A stretch of DNA of 64,000 nt from Ectobius pallidus (taxonomy: Eukaryota; Arthropoda; Insecta; Blattodea; Ectobiidae), in contig CAXKWD010000003.1 of the NCBI GenBank assembly GCA_964059195.1, positions 16,412,606 to 16,476,605 on the forward strand, read 5' to 3'. Position numbers and translations under genes: made by a program. Positions 1 to 10,669 of the stretch are shown here, piece by piece (the first letter of the stretch is position 1; every line of letters starts with the position of its first letter). The notes below the pieces were generated by a model, which was not told the DNA's origin, made no database searches, and saw nothing but the letters and a program-made list of their open reading frames with translations.

Positions 1-278
1 GCCGTCTCGAGAATTACACTGCCTGTCCTTTACGGCTAATTTTGCGTACGCGGCGACATTAGAGATGGCAGCACCTACCACACCTTGCTGCAATAGCCTA
101 TACATTACCGTATATTTCTTCTATGCTCTGTGTTGCCCTCTGAATATAAACTCGGAAACTGAAATATGCTGGAATTTCATGCTATCTGGGTGTGAACTGT
201 GTCGCCTCTACTGGAGAAATTAGGCAATTTAACAATACTCTGAAAGCATAGGACAGGCAGTGTAATTCTCGAGACGGC
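1..278. mobile_element. MITE with perfect 29-bp terminal inverted repeats
   Basis: The first 29 bases (starting GCCGTCTCGAGAATTACACT) are the exact reverse complement of 250-278. The interior has no coding potential. The shape is that of a non-autonomous DNA transposon. The left flank lies outside the window, so the target duplication cannot be read and the superfamily is unknown. Confidence 0.8.
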
Positions 279-1731
279 GGTGATTAGACCTTACCAGATT
301 TGCAACTTATGCATATTTCAATTCGATGCTACGATATTTATTTTGGTTTTCTTTTTTCTTTTTCTTTCTTTCTTTCTTTTTTTTCGAGCTCCGCAGTAAC
401 TTCCAAGGCCGCCAATTGGAGTACTCGATGAATAAGGCATTGGATATACATTACGCTTCTTAAAATCACTTGTTTCGCCTTGGTAAACGCACGCACTTTA
501 TTCATTACTGGCAGGCTTTGTTTGATGTTAATGTTGGGAAATAATCTTTCCATGTTTTATGCATGCATACATTACCAGGAAAGCACTGTTTATATCTGTA
601 ATTCCGGAGTAAAAGTAGCACTAGGGCGCAAGCGCACTCTGTCATCTGGAAGAGCTAGCAAAGATAGCGCCCCGCGCGGCAATAAAACAAAGCTAGCGCG
701 TAAATCGCATCTGCCAAGGCCGGCTGATAAAAACTTTCAACTTTATTCAAATTCCCAATGCGCCCCTTTAATGAACGATAAAGCAAACAGTGAGAGAATC
801 CTCTTTTTCACGACAGAAGAGGGCATAAAACCGGATTAACCCGCGCCCTAAATTAAAATGTAACAATAAAGCGTGCGGCTTTCAAAAAATATGCATTTCA
901 CATTGTCCGGAAATTACAGCTAATTAGAAGGTTTTACGTTTACAACTGTGTTCACGTGCTACTTTTATTTTAGTGAGTTGGCACCGTTCTTTCACTATCT
1001 ACAGAACACAGAGAAGTATAAGGCAGTAAGACATCACTCGAGAATTCATTTAAAAAGACAATGATTAGGGTTCGTAAGTTTATGAAAAATCATATTTTTT
1101 AATAATGCAATCAATTACATTTGTATAAGACATAAAATAAATTACATAAAACCGAAGTTTAATTTTCAAATTGTTTCATATTGTGTTAGTTTTGTGATTG
1201 TGCATCATATTTGTTAGTTCAAATATTTTTGCATGTTTTATTAATATGTCATATTTTAGCGGCTTATTTGTGAGAGGTATTAAATAGTGTGCATGTCTCT
1301 GTTCATTCAAACATTTACACTACATTTATTTAGTGCCAGTGAATATAAGACAAGATTTTTACAAAATATAGCTTGCAATAATCTTTCTTTCAGTTGCAGA
1401 ATTCTTCTATAAGTGGCGTGAATGTTAGGAAGATTATTTAAGAAACATACTGTACTGTATTTCCAAGAAGTGAGTATTCCCCTCCCACTAACTGTAAATG
1501 TAGTGCGGTGGAATGAGGAAACTATGTTAAGAAGTCGGACAGACAGCCTGCATGAGGGTGGATCAGGTAGAAAGAGCCCTTCATACAATGAGAGCCCTTC
1601 ACTTCTTTTATTCCAGTGTCCATTCAGATCTAAACACTACACTACAGTTACTCAGTTACAGTTAATCACTTACATGATTTAATCACCCAACATGATTTTC
1701 AACCCTTTTGTGTACTGTAGCACTGGACATC
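279..1731. other. Spacer without recognised gene; pyrimidine tract and CpG-rich patch
   Basis: A CT/T tract lies at about 350-383. About 600-740 is richer in GC and CpG than its surroundings and sits inside a 119-codon open frame (480-839) with no recognisable domain. The rest is AT-rich. I see no splice-site-supported gene. Confidence 0.5.
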
Positions 1732-2317
1732 TCTATATATAAAAGGCTTTGTCCTGACTGACTGACAGGAATCAACGTAGAGCCTAAACTATAACAGGTA
1801 GAGACTTTGAAAATTTGACAGAACCTTCCTTTCATAATGTAGGTGCTCACTAAGAAAGGCTTTTGAAAAATTCTGATTTTAAATGCCAAAAATCAAATGT
1901 TTTTGAGAATACTTAATCCCTTCTTACACAGAATTATCGAATCCGAATCACATTTGACATTAAAACATATTGTTGCCAGTGGGTTTCAGATGGGTTTGGA
2001 ATTCAATTAAATGGAAGTTTGACAATTACAGTTGGCTTTGTCTATTTTTGTCATACCTTGAAATAAAACTTTCGCGATCGCTTGAATGTTGTAAGCTCTA
2101 ATATGGTCAAACATTGTTTTATTTGGACGAAACTCACTATACAGGGGTTTTCTGGACCAAGGAACTCGAATCTGAGGTCGCTTTTACCAGGTGACGCTAT
2201 CTAATCGTGATATGTAGTCCACATGATTTAGGTGTTAATATAATGATTTAACTATTATGCTCTTAATTTTTAATTTTTGAAATAATTATCGCGGGCGAAG
2301 CCGCGGGCACATGCTAG
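1732..2317 (+). mobile_element. Chimeric non-autonomous Helitron
   Basis: It starts TCTATATATAAAAGGC followed by GACTGACTGAC repeats and ends with a GC-rich hairpin (GCGGGCGAAGCCGCGGGC, 2291-2308) and CTAG at 2314-2317, followed by T. These are Helitron hallmarks (5' TC, 3' hairpin plus CTRR, insertion between A and T). The 5' part to about 1995 matches the Helitron at 18831-19668. From about 2015 onward it matches the different Helitron at 53569-54470. Confidence 0.8.
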
Positions 2318-2347
2318 TATCATATACGTACAGTAATAAATTGAGTT

Positions 2348-2607
2348 ACTGTACAGCAGCTGGTGGTCCACGAAGATGGTGCAGATGGTCCTCAGACATA
2401 ATTAAAAATATCATAAAGCAAGTGGAAAGTAAAGAAGTAAAATTTTTCACATATTTCCTTATAATGACCTATAATTAATACCCCAAATATTAAGAATATA
2501 GGCCTTCTTTTAAAAATGGGATGTAAAATTAGGGCTCCGTAAATTTTTTTAGACTTTTAGAGGTCCTCGGGTTCAAAAAGGTTGAGAAACGCTGCTGTAC
2601 AGTATTT
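2348..2607. mobile_element. hAT-like MITE remnant
   Basis: Left end TACTGTACAGCAGC and right end GCTGCTGTACAGTA are inverted repeats. The right end reads, inverted, CAGCAGCGTTTCTCAACC, the style of hAT (Charlie-like) termini. No clean 8-bp target duplication is visible, so the assignment is tentative. Confidence 0.5.
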
Positions 2608-3446
2608 TATTTTGTGCTAAAGTTCTCTGTTTGACTTTTATTTAATTTTATTTCATAATACAGTACAGTAAATTAATGCAGCTCTTTATTATATCGTTTT
2701 TATTTTAAAAACTAAATTTCGTTTTAGTGCCACCCTTGCTTTGTGCCACGGAGAACGGATGATGGCACTATATCAAGGGTTGACTGTAATAAAAACTGAA
2801 GGAACGAGTTGACAGCGTCTTGAGTGAGGCTGTACAGACGTCATTGTCACATTTTGCGTGAGCCGGTAGAGCAGAGGAACGGAGAAAACCCCATCATGGA
2901 ATAAACCGCGTTTAATTTTCCAGGGATTTTCATCTGATGATGTTCTGATAAGTTAAATGAAGAACTTTGCTTTGCGAAATCGGTTTACGAATATATACAT
3001 AAGCTGCATAAATAAGCCCCTGGTACAGCCTTGCCTGCTCCAAATTCCCATGCTCCCCCCCCCCTCCTCCTCTCTCTCTCTCTATACAATTTAGAGGGAT
3101 TTCACAGCTTCAAAGTGACGGTTATTGCTGTACCACCTCTTCGCGCAGAATTTTTAATTTACGTTAAGTATTTCTACTCAAGTGAATGGGTGGTGGGTGA
3201 AAGTTGAAAACTTTGGTTTTTAAGACTTTCACTTCATAAGCATGCAGTTACAAAGTGAATGAATAAAAAATCCATTTGACGATGTCTTACAGTTTTTACT
3301 TCCTCTGCCCGTACCATAGGTAGGCCCACTTTAGGTGGAGGAAGTATTGTATTCGACCCTAAAATTAGAAGTTGTGTTTTAACACAAATACATGTTTTGA
3401 GGTATCCTGAATCCCAAAATATTACTTTCAGATTTTATTTGGGTAT
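2608..3446. other. Spacer with a possible pogo-like end and C/CT-rich tract
   Basis: About 2765-2788 ends in GGGTTGACTGTA, resembling a pogo/Tigger right terminus, but no matching left end is clear. A C10 run followed by CT repeats lies at 3053-3085. A short stretch near 3290-3318 resembles the 3' tail of the RTE relic at 54880-55463. No gene is seen. Confidence 0.4.
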
Positions 3447-4480
3447 CTTTCTTTGGGTATCACCAAAGAAATCAGAGAAAGGATTGCTATGGCTAAAATA
3501 GCCTTCAACAAAAATAGAAATTTACTCACAGGAAAACTAAATTTTCAGCTAAGAAAAAAACTGATGAGATGCTACGTTTGGAGTGTAGCTTTGTATGGAA
3601 CCGAAACATGGACACTCAGGAAAAGAGAAAAGAAATATCTGGAGAGCTTCGAGATGTGGTGTTGGAGGAGGATGGGGAGGATTCGATGGACGGATAGAAT
3701 CACAAATGAAGAAGTTTTAAGAAGAGTGGAAGAAAAGAGACACATCTTGCAAGATGTGAGAGTGAGAAAAGCCAACTGGATGGGACACATTATGAGAAGA
3801 AGAGGACTCTTGCTAGATGCCATAGAAGGAAAAATAGAAGGAAAGAGAAGACTAGGAAGAAGAAGAAGAAGAATTGAGATACTGGATGACATCAAGAAGA
3901 AAAGAAATTATGGAGAGTTAAAGGATGCAGCAGAAAATACAGGGAATCCATTTTATGCGGAAACTTTTTAACAGCGTTGCTCCTGCTCACACTTTCCCCG
4001 CTGTTGCGCTTGCACCGGCCGGAACCGTGTTCCGTTACTACCGGCAAATCGGCAAATCAAGACTTTAGAAACAATACAAAATAGAATAACTCAAAAAATT
4101 TATTATCAAAATAGGCCTACATGTAGAAGCTTATTACTCACCATTTTGTACGGATGGTACAGTCAGGATATTTACGAGAAAATCTCCGAACGCGCCTTCT
4201 ATGGTTATTTCTGAATAAGTAACATTCCACCAAATAAATTCGCTGTTCAACCGTATACATTTTCGATTATTGTCTTACGTAACACACAACACTAGACAAG
4301 CGTCTCACTACAAGACACTACAAGACACCGAAGCAACTAACCGCTTGTGGGGTCTATGCTTTGTACAATGCTAGCGCGGCAATGCGGCAATGATGCGAGG
4401 TTTCCTCATAAAATGGATTCACTGTAGAAGGAGCTGGAAAATGGAATTTTACATGGGAGTGTAGACCTGCCGTAAGGCAG
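3447..4480 (+). pseudogene. RTE-type non-LTR retrotransposon, C-terminal part of reverse transcriptase ORF, interrupted
   Basis: An open frame at 3453-3971 encodes the region downstream of the RT palm: ETW (residues 51-53), FEMWCWRRM (66-74), NEEVLRR (85-91), then a basic tail. This order is typical of the RTE clade. The RT catalytic core and endonuclease are absent, so the copy is 5' truncated. After codon Asn162 the frame runs into the MITE at 3940-4424. Beyond it, 4427-4463 continues the same frame to a stop, followed by GAATGAATGAA-type tail repeats. It was therefore intact here before the MITE landed. Confidence 0.85.
3940..4424. mobile_element. Tc1/mariner-type MITE inserted in the RTE frame
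   Basis: Ends read CAGGGAATCCATTTTATG and, inverted from the right, CAGTGAATCCATTTTATG. The ~25-bp TIRs differ at two positions. TA dinucleotides flank the element (3938-3939 and 4425-4426). The interior is non-coding. Removing the element plus one TA restores the RTE reading frame, which independently confirms the ends. Confidence 0.85.
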
Positions 4481-4595
4481 AAGTACCATGAATGAATGAA
4501 AATCTTTCGGAGATGCGATATGGTGTGGTGACGACATTCCCTTCATTTTTTATGACCAATTAACATGAAGAGAATGTCATAGCTTAAATAACATA
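4481..4595. other. Short spacer between RTE tail and mariner
   Basis: No feature is recognised between the tetranucleotide-like RTE tail and the TA target of the mariner. Confidence 0.5.
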
Positions 4596-5709
4596 CGAGG
4601 GACATCCAGAAAGTAAGTTCCGATCGCCGATAAAGAAAACAAAAACATTATTAAGCAAAAAAGTTATTGCAATATTTACAGAAATTCACCGACTACTTTT
4701 TTCATAATCTCCACCGTTATTGAGGCATTTATCGTACCGCTGCACCAACATTTCTATGCCCGGGTCACAGGAATCTGCCGCCGTCTGAAGCCAAGAAATC
4801 ACTGCATGTCTCTTGTTTTGGATCGCCCTCCTCAGATTTTTCAATGTTTGACAATACCGATCAGCATTTACGGTCTCCCCTCGCGGTAAAAACTCGCACA
4901 GGAGGACAGCACGTCGATCCCAGATTTTTCTGACAGAGATTGTCTGCTTGAATTTGATCTTCACAGGTAACCACTATGCCTCCAATGCATGGATTGTTGT
5001 TTTGTTTATGGTGTGGCATGCGAAACCCATGTTTCACCCCTAGTGACTACATTGTCGAGAAACTCGACACTTTTCTCTGCGTACCGCTGGCGGTAGAGTC
5101 TTATGACACGGGCATACAATTGCTGGTACATCGCTAATGGCCGGTTTCTATAAACTCGCGAATTACCTATGGGTAAATTATCTAATGCACAGAATTTACA
5201 CAATTTACACAAGAATAACACCACACAAACACAAATAATTTAAAGATAGCAATCACTTACACTTGTGGCGAGTTTCTAGATAAATGTCCTCTAGGTAAAT
5301 ATGAAAATGACAGAAAAAATGTTCCTACAAACTCGGGATAGATCTGTCCAAGGGTAAATCTTTGGGTTAATTTGTCCTTTCATGGATGGCTGGATAAAAT
5401 TTAACCTTTCATAGGATCAATAACAATGAGAATCAAAGCCTTCTGAATTAAATTAACTGTACAACTCCAAGGCCTTGCTCATTATACCATTGTAGGTTAA
5501 ATGGAACTAATTTGTCCATGGGTAATTTACCCATAGATAATTCACAAGTTTGTAGAAACCGGGCATAAGACAAATGCCTCGATAACGGTGCCGACTGTGT
5601 AGAGAAGTAGCCAACGAATCTCTGTAAATATTGCGATAAGTATTTCTTACAGATTAATGTTTTTGTTTTCTTCATCGGCGATCGGAACTTACTTTCTGGA
5701 TGACCCTCG
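4596..5709 (-). mobile_element. Defective mariner element
   Basis: TIRs of about 55 bp start CGAGGGACATCCAGAAAG on the left and match inverted on the right with few changes. TA flanks both ends (4594-4595, 5710-5711). The transposase relic is on the minus strand. 5131-5006 encodes the catalytic-domain start, where the usual GDETW reads RGETW, so the first catalytic Asp is lost. 4964-4686 encodes the next part and then jumps to the C-terminal QRYDKCLNNGGDY. The stretch with the second and third catalytic Asp is deleted, as is most of the N-terminus. It cannot encode active transposase. Confidence 0.9.
5141..5562. mobile_element. MITE nested in the mariner; family also at 56489-56906
   Basis: Terminal inverted repeats begin CCGGTTTCTATAAACTCG and extend about 45 bp with scattered changes (GAATTACCTATGGGTAAATT). 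It splits the mariner coding relic. The copy at 56489-56906 is in the opposite orientation and shares the interior. The target duplication is unclear (TA or TAA-like bases outside both ends). Confidence 0.8.
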
Positions 5710-5805
5710 TATTATACTAAGCCTAAGAGGCAAACTTTGTTTGAACAGAGGAAGTTATGTTAGTTTCAACAGATTTCTTTTTACTTCCTGTGTACATACC
5801 AGGTA

Positions 5806-6390
5806 GCCTACAGATTCCTTGCAATATGGTCTCTTATTCTGTATCAGAATGTAAAGTGAGAAAAGGTTTATTGCCCACGCTGAGGGTAAAGAAAGATAAG
5901 TGAGTACATTATATCAGGCGTCGCTCGGGTTTTGTATTTTGACATTCGAAATTAAGGAAGGACTTTTCAAACTCCAGGTCCTTAAATTTGTATGTAGAAT
6001 TTGAAATGAGGAAGAATGACTTACCACACTCAAAAGTCTTCCCTCAGAAAACGCTTGATATAGCTTTCTAATATCGATAGCTTTTCTAATTTGTCAAAGT
6101 CCCATATCATTTATTTCCAAACCTACCTGTGACCAATGCCAACAATACACTGTTGTCATGTGAACTGTGCATGGAATGTGATTTGGGTTTGATAATTCTG
6201 TGTAAAAATGTATGAAATATCCTCAGAAACATTTCATTTTTGGCATTTAAAATCAAAATTTTTCAAAATCCTTTCTTAATGAGCACTTACATTATGAAAC
6301 TAAGGCACTGTCAAAATTTCAAGTCTCTACCTATTATAGTTTAAGCTCTACTTTGATTCTCTGTCAGTCAGTCAGTCTGTACGACAGATG
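5806..6390 (-). mobile_element. Helitron fragment, family B
   Basis: 5917-6385 is the reverse complement of the family represented by 18831-19668. It runs from just inside the 3' hairpin (GGCGTCGCTCGGG) to the GACTGACTGAC-type 5' region. The CTAG terminus and the exact 5' TC are missing. 5810-5915 matches an interior part of the copy at 19850-20861, so two fragments or a rearranged copy are joined near 5916. Confidence 0.65.
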
Positions 6391-6443
6391 ATCATCAATA
6401 TTACATGGCCTACTGTTATATCTTCGGTGTTCAGATGAGTATT

Positions 6444-7033
6444 AACAAATACTATAGAGGACAATACAGGACACTTTGCGATATATCGAGGGACAATATC
6501 TTGAGCACCATCTAGCGGCCCAACCTGCTACTACTGAATACAGATGCAGTAACTAGATAGGCCTACAAAGATATCAACCAATTTCTATTAGAGGAGCTGA
6601 AGTAGCCAACCTCGGCATATTATGTATAAGGGATATGATTTTTCTATCTATCAATGGTTCAGAAATAAATGCTGGTTTGGAAATAAATGACCTAAAAAAT
6701 TAAAACAAAAAAGCAACATTGAAAAAAAGATAAAGTTGTTGTTGTTGTTGTTAGCAACCGCTAAGTTGAAATATTTGTGTTTTCATTGATATTTTGATAA
6801 CTATTTCGGAAGTTCTGTGTTTTGTTTTCTCATTATTATACTTATAATTACTTAATTACTTGGTCCTTAGTGTTTGGTGAAACTATAAAACATTGCAGTT
6901 TATATGTGTTTTGAATATTTTAATTTGCCCCCAAGTTTGCAGGTTGTTCCACCAGGAGTGCTGCAAAATCTGTCCCCCATTTTTCTATTGTCAAAGCAGT
7001 AAGTGTCCGGTATTGTCCTCTATAGTATTTGGT
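6444..7033. mobile_element. MITE with ~32-bp inverted repeats
   Basis: AACAAATACTATAGAGGACA at the left matches ACCAAATACTATAGAGGACA inverted from the right, continuing to GGACACTT. A GTT microsatellite lies inside (about 6735-6753). No transposase remains. The TIR core TATAGAGGACAATAC is not a family I can name. Confidence 0.75.
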
Positions 7034-7933
7034 ATAATTAAAGCTGAATAAAAGAAAGACTAAGCGAAAGCCTTCACATCACATCTCCGGAAGATACTTC
7101 ATAGAAAGAAGTCGTTATTTCTTTTTGATACGATAATAACCCGTGAAAATTGTTATATTCAGGTCCTGTGGTCGTCTTCCGATTCATCACCCTTTAGAGG
7201 GAGTTAATGGTACATCGATATAATCTTTAAAGAGAGAGCTCAGGGAGGAGAAAGACGATTTCAAGGTAAAGTATAGAAGAGAAGGGGGAAAGGTTTTTGC
7301 ACATGGGACCTTTTTTATGTGGCACTTAAAGATTTGCGTATTAATCATGCTGCTAGATGACTAGTAAATTTTTAATATTACGTAAGTTACGAGCTTGTTC
7401 CTGAAAGCATCCATTAGGGGCCGTACTAAGGTATTAAGGTTGCACTGGCGGCTTCGCGGTAACTTGGAGCTACATAATTTTGTAATATTTTACCCAACAC
7501 TAAATTTTCATAGAGATTATATTTTTTAATGTTATTAAAAAACGTTAGATGAATAGCTGTATCGAATAGGATAGATAAGTAATTTAAGGATTGAAAATTT
7601 GGTACATGTGAATGTTATCTATAGGTGCAAACTTAAATAAACTTTAAGCCTAATCATTGGGTTAATTTATTTTTCAGTCCGTTAACAGTTTATAGTCTGT
7701 GCATATAAGAAGATAATATAAGAACGACTTAATGGACTCAAAAAATGTGTTCTGGCATTCGAATCTGGGGAAATGAACTTGCCTGGGAACTATACATTGG
7801 AATAACTTACCTGCAAAAACCTTCCAAACGTATCTCCTAACCCCGAGTGTTAAATTATATTATGAAAGTGATGGAATAGGCTATACAGGTCTGTATGTAA
7901 CAGTATGTATATATAACTTACGTATATCGTATC
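7034..7933. other. Spacer, nothing recognised
   Basis: AT-rich sequence with no inverted-repeat termini, tRNA-like boxes or coding similarity that I can see. Confidence 0.4.
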
Positions 7934-8279
7934 CTTCTTCCCCCTAGTGTTGAGGCGTAGGGCATCCAAGTAGTGATTTCTGTTACATAGGTGAATTCTG
8001 TTAGGCTAATTTTCCGAGAAAGGGCAGAGGGACAGGTGGTAAAACCCATCACCTCACAACCCCCCTCCGAAAACTAAGGTATTACTTGGACGTGAAAGAG
8101 CCGAGGAATTTATTTAGGCTAGGCATGAAGTTATTTTACGTGCCGTAAATCTACGACACGCCCCACCCCCGGCTTAAAGTACTTCCGGGAAGAATCCCTG
8201 CCCAGGATTTTTACGTCCTGAAAAATCCATCGACTGCGGCCAGGTTTGATCCCATGACCTTCTAGAGGCGGGCCGAGGC
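7934..8279 (-). mobile_element. tRNA-headed SINE, family B
   Basis: Shares its body with 32438-32775 and 31851-31985. On the minus strand the tRNA-like head is followed by a TGGATTTTTCAGG junction, a body with CTCTCGGAAAAT, and a tail with GAGGCCCCTTCGCCC-like sequence. The B box (GGGATCAAACC) is degenerate, indicating an old copy. Confidence 0.6.
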
Positions 8280-8499
8280 ATTATATATATTATACATACA
8301 ATTTATTTATTTAATATGTAGTTATGTTTGTAAATATTTTGATATTATAGTAATAAATGGGCCTAGATATTTCTAAATATGTTGTTTGTTTGTACATATT
8401 CTAAATACATAATGAATGTACAGGTATACCATGCCAGATAAAAACTGTGTTAGTATAAACGTTAATAGGCAAACAGTTTGACGTGTCCCATCCAAACGC

Positions 8500-8790
8500 C
8501 TACAATAAGAAGGAAATGTTTGTCAGTCCGTCTGTCTTATCTATGTGTGATGATCAGCCAAATCTAGGGCCCGCAGAGTATTGAATTCTAGAATTTTTAA
8601 TTTTCGCTTTCCTTCCTGTGTTAGGAACGAAAAACTGGCAGAAAACATTATTTTTGAGCTACTGAAGCATCAATTTTCGCTATTAATTTTAAATTGTGAA
8701 ACTAATTTCAGGTGGTTTTGCTCTGCTGCCATAGCTACCGGAAAGAAAGAAGATTTTTTTTTTTTAAATAGATTTCCGAGTTAAGCTCCA
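8500..8790 (+). mobile_element. Helitron fragment, family A (5' half)
   Basis: Matches the 5' and central part of 53569-54470. It has a degenerate GGAAATGTTTGTCAGTCCGT start, then the AAAAACTGGCAGAAAAC block and GAAGCATCA...GGTGGTTTTGCTC. The 3' hairpin and CTAG end are missing. Confidence 0.65.
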
Positions 8791-8817
8791 GATCGATTCA
8801 CTACGCACGGAAGAACA

Positions 8818-9190
8818 AAAGTCTAGTTTGATAACCATATGTGAAGGAATATGTGGGCAGTGTTATTTGTCAAAGCCCAGTGTATTGCAAATTCCAAAGC
8901 CGTACATGAACACTGTGAAACAATATATTGTCATGAGAACTGATTTCCATTTGATAAATTCTTTCTAATATATTACCATAAAATAGGCACTACATTGGGC
9001 TTTACTCCGGTACGAGTCAACCGATTTGGTCGAAAATAAATAGGCCTCTTCCCATGGACGTTATAAATGCTTATAACAAATTTCATGAAAATTCAATAAA
9101 GCGTATTTGAGTTATCGCGCGTACAGACACACGGACATACATTTTCTTGCCTCCCACACAATCTCATAAAGTACCATTGTGGCACTTAAA
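8818..9190 (-). repeat. Interspersed repeat, family E
   Basis: Shares its whole length with 15215-15547, 25524-25840, 40740-41340 and 57960-58435. On the minus strand it begins near TTAAGTGCCACAATGGTAC, runs through CTGT-rich sequence, then GATAACTCAAATACGC and TTTTCATGAAA. It is non-coding. Ends are not bounded by an obvious target duplication. Confidence 0.65.
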
Positions 9191-10106
9191 AATCAAATCC
9201 CCTATTGGCCTAAGTCCTAAGATATCAGCTTTACTGTTAATACTCAGTGAGCAAAAGATGGATAACCGATAACCGCCATTTCTTTCCTATCTTCACATAT
9301 CGGATTTGATAAATAATGATCCCAGCCTTCAGTTAAACTCGGCAAAGGAAAGCCAGATCTATTTCCTTAAGTAAGAGAAAAGATGATACGAAAAAAAGCT
9401 GACGGATATAAGTTGGAGTTGCTTCATCAAGCCCACCTCTCTGAGGCAGGACCATTGAGGATAACAACCTCAGCGATATCATTCCACATTTTCTTCTCCC
9501 TCTTCTTCCTCTCTTTTGCCCTAGGAATATAAAAAAAGAGTATAACGGCTCTGTCTTGATGATTCCGTCTAATGGTTATGCTTCACAGAAAGATAACCTG
9601 GAATTATATGATTAGAAAACAAGAGAGCTTCTGAATTTGCATGGCTATATAAGCTGATAAGAGAAGAAAATGGCCTCCCATTGCATTTTATTATTGCATC
9701 AAATCCCTCCAATATCTGAGCTTATATAGACTTCATTTGTTAATATATAAGTTTTGTTTCTTATAAGCATTCGCTTGTTTTTAAAGACGGCATTTGTTTC
9801 TATAGCCAGACATTGCAACAATAAACTTAAATAAGGAAAGAAGTTTAGTTTTCTAGTGAGTTTCGAGATAAAAGGTCTATTTATTCTAAAGTCTTGCTTC
9901 AAGTTAGAACTATTCAAAACAAGTACGATGACTATTTCATTCATACAACTGCTTCAACTAGTTGGAGTGGAAACCAAGAATGCGCCGCCTAGACAAGTGA
10001 ATACAGTTTCTATAGTCCCTAAGGATTTGCCATAACTCCCGGTATTTTTAATTTTACGAATCTTCCTTAACCATATCTCTCATATCTTCTATACTAGAGT
10101 GTTGTA
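9191..10106. other. Spacer, nothing recognised
   Basis: No terminal inverted repeats, SINE boxes or convincing coding similarity found. Confidence 0.4.
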
Positions 10107-10282
10107 CGAAGGTTGTCCAATAAATAAGTTTCCCTAGTCACAACTCTTCTTACTTGCTCACATATCACTTTTTTGCAAGCATTTTTGATAACGTGACTCC
10201 AGTTTTTCCAAAACACTGTTGTACCATGCCGTGTCCTCTTGCATCATGCAGAGGAGGACTTTGCGAAACAATAGGCTACTCC

Positions 10283-10315
<33 letters not shown>

Positions 10316-10669
10316 CTCAGGAGATTCAAATGGTGGGATATTTTTTCACATCTTTCATATCCTCCATATCTTGCTACCAGTGATTTTCAAATGTTTTCCC
10401 AACTCAAGTTGCATCTCAGAGGTACGCACTTTTATGATGAAGTGAAATCAGAGTTGGTATGGCAACAGGAACGGCATGGTACAACAATGGTTTGGAAAAA
10501 CTGGTGTTACGCTAACAAAAATGTGAGAAAGAAAGAAAGAAAAAAAAAAAAAAGATGACTACATGGAGAAGTAATCTGACGAGTCGTAATAGGTCAAATA
10601 AAAGTTCTTTCAACAAATAAATTCGGTTTATTTTAATAATAGCGAAACTTATTTATTGGAAAACTCTCG
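10107..10669. mobile_element. Palindromic mariner-derived element
   Basis: TIRs CGAAGGTTGTCCAATAAATA (left) and CGAGAGTTTTCCAATAAATA (right, inverted) are flanked by TA (10105-10106, 10670-10671). Both arms are imperfect inverted copies of the 3' end of a mariner gene. The left arm, read on the minus strand, encodes the C-terminal tail TAWYNSVLEKLESRYQKCL ending at a stop; the right arm encodes the same start (TAWYN) on the plus strand. A T-run of about 29 lies near the centre (10284-10312). Confidence 0.8.

Noticed and set aside
480..839. 119-codon open frame as a host gene
   Set aside because: No known domain, low-complexity flanks, and a CpG-rich patch is enough to keep a frame open. No splice context seen.
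3572..3895. Minus-strand open frame opposite the RTE relic
   Set aside because: Ser/Leu-rich antisense shadow of the Arg/Lys/Glu-rich RTE tail.
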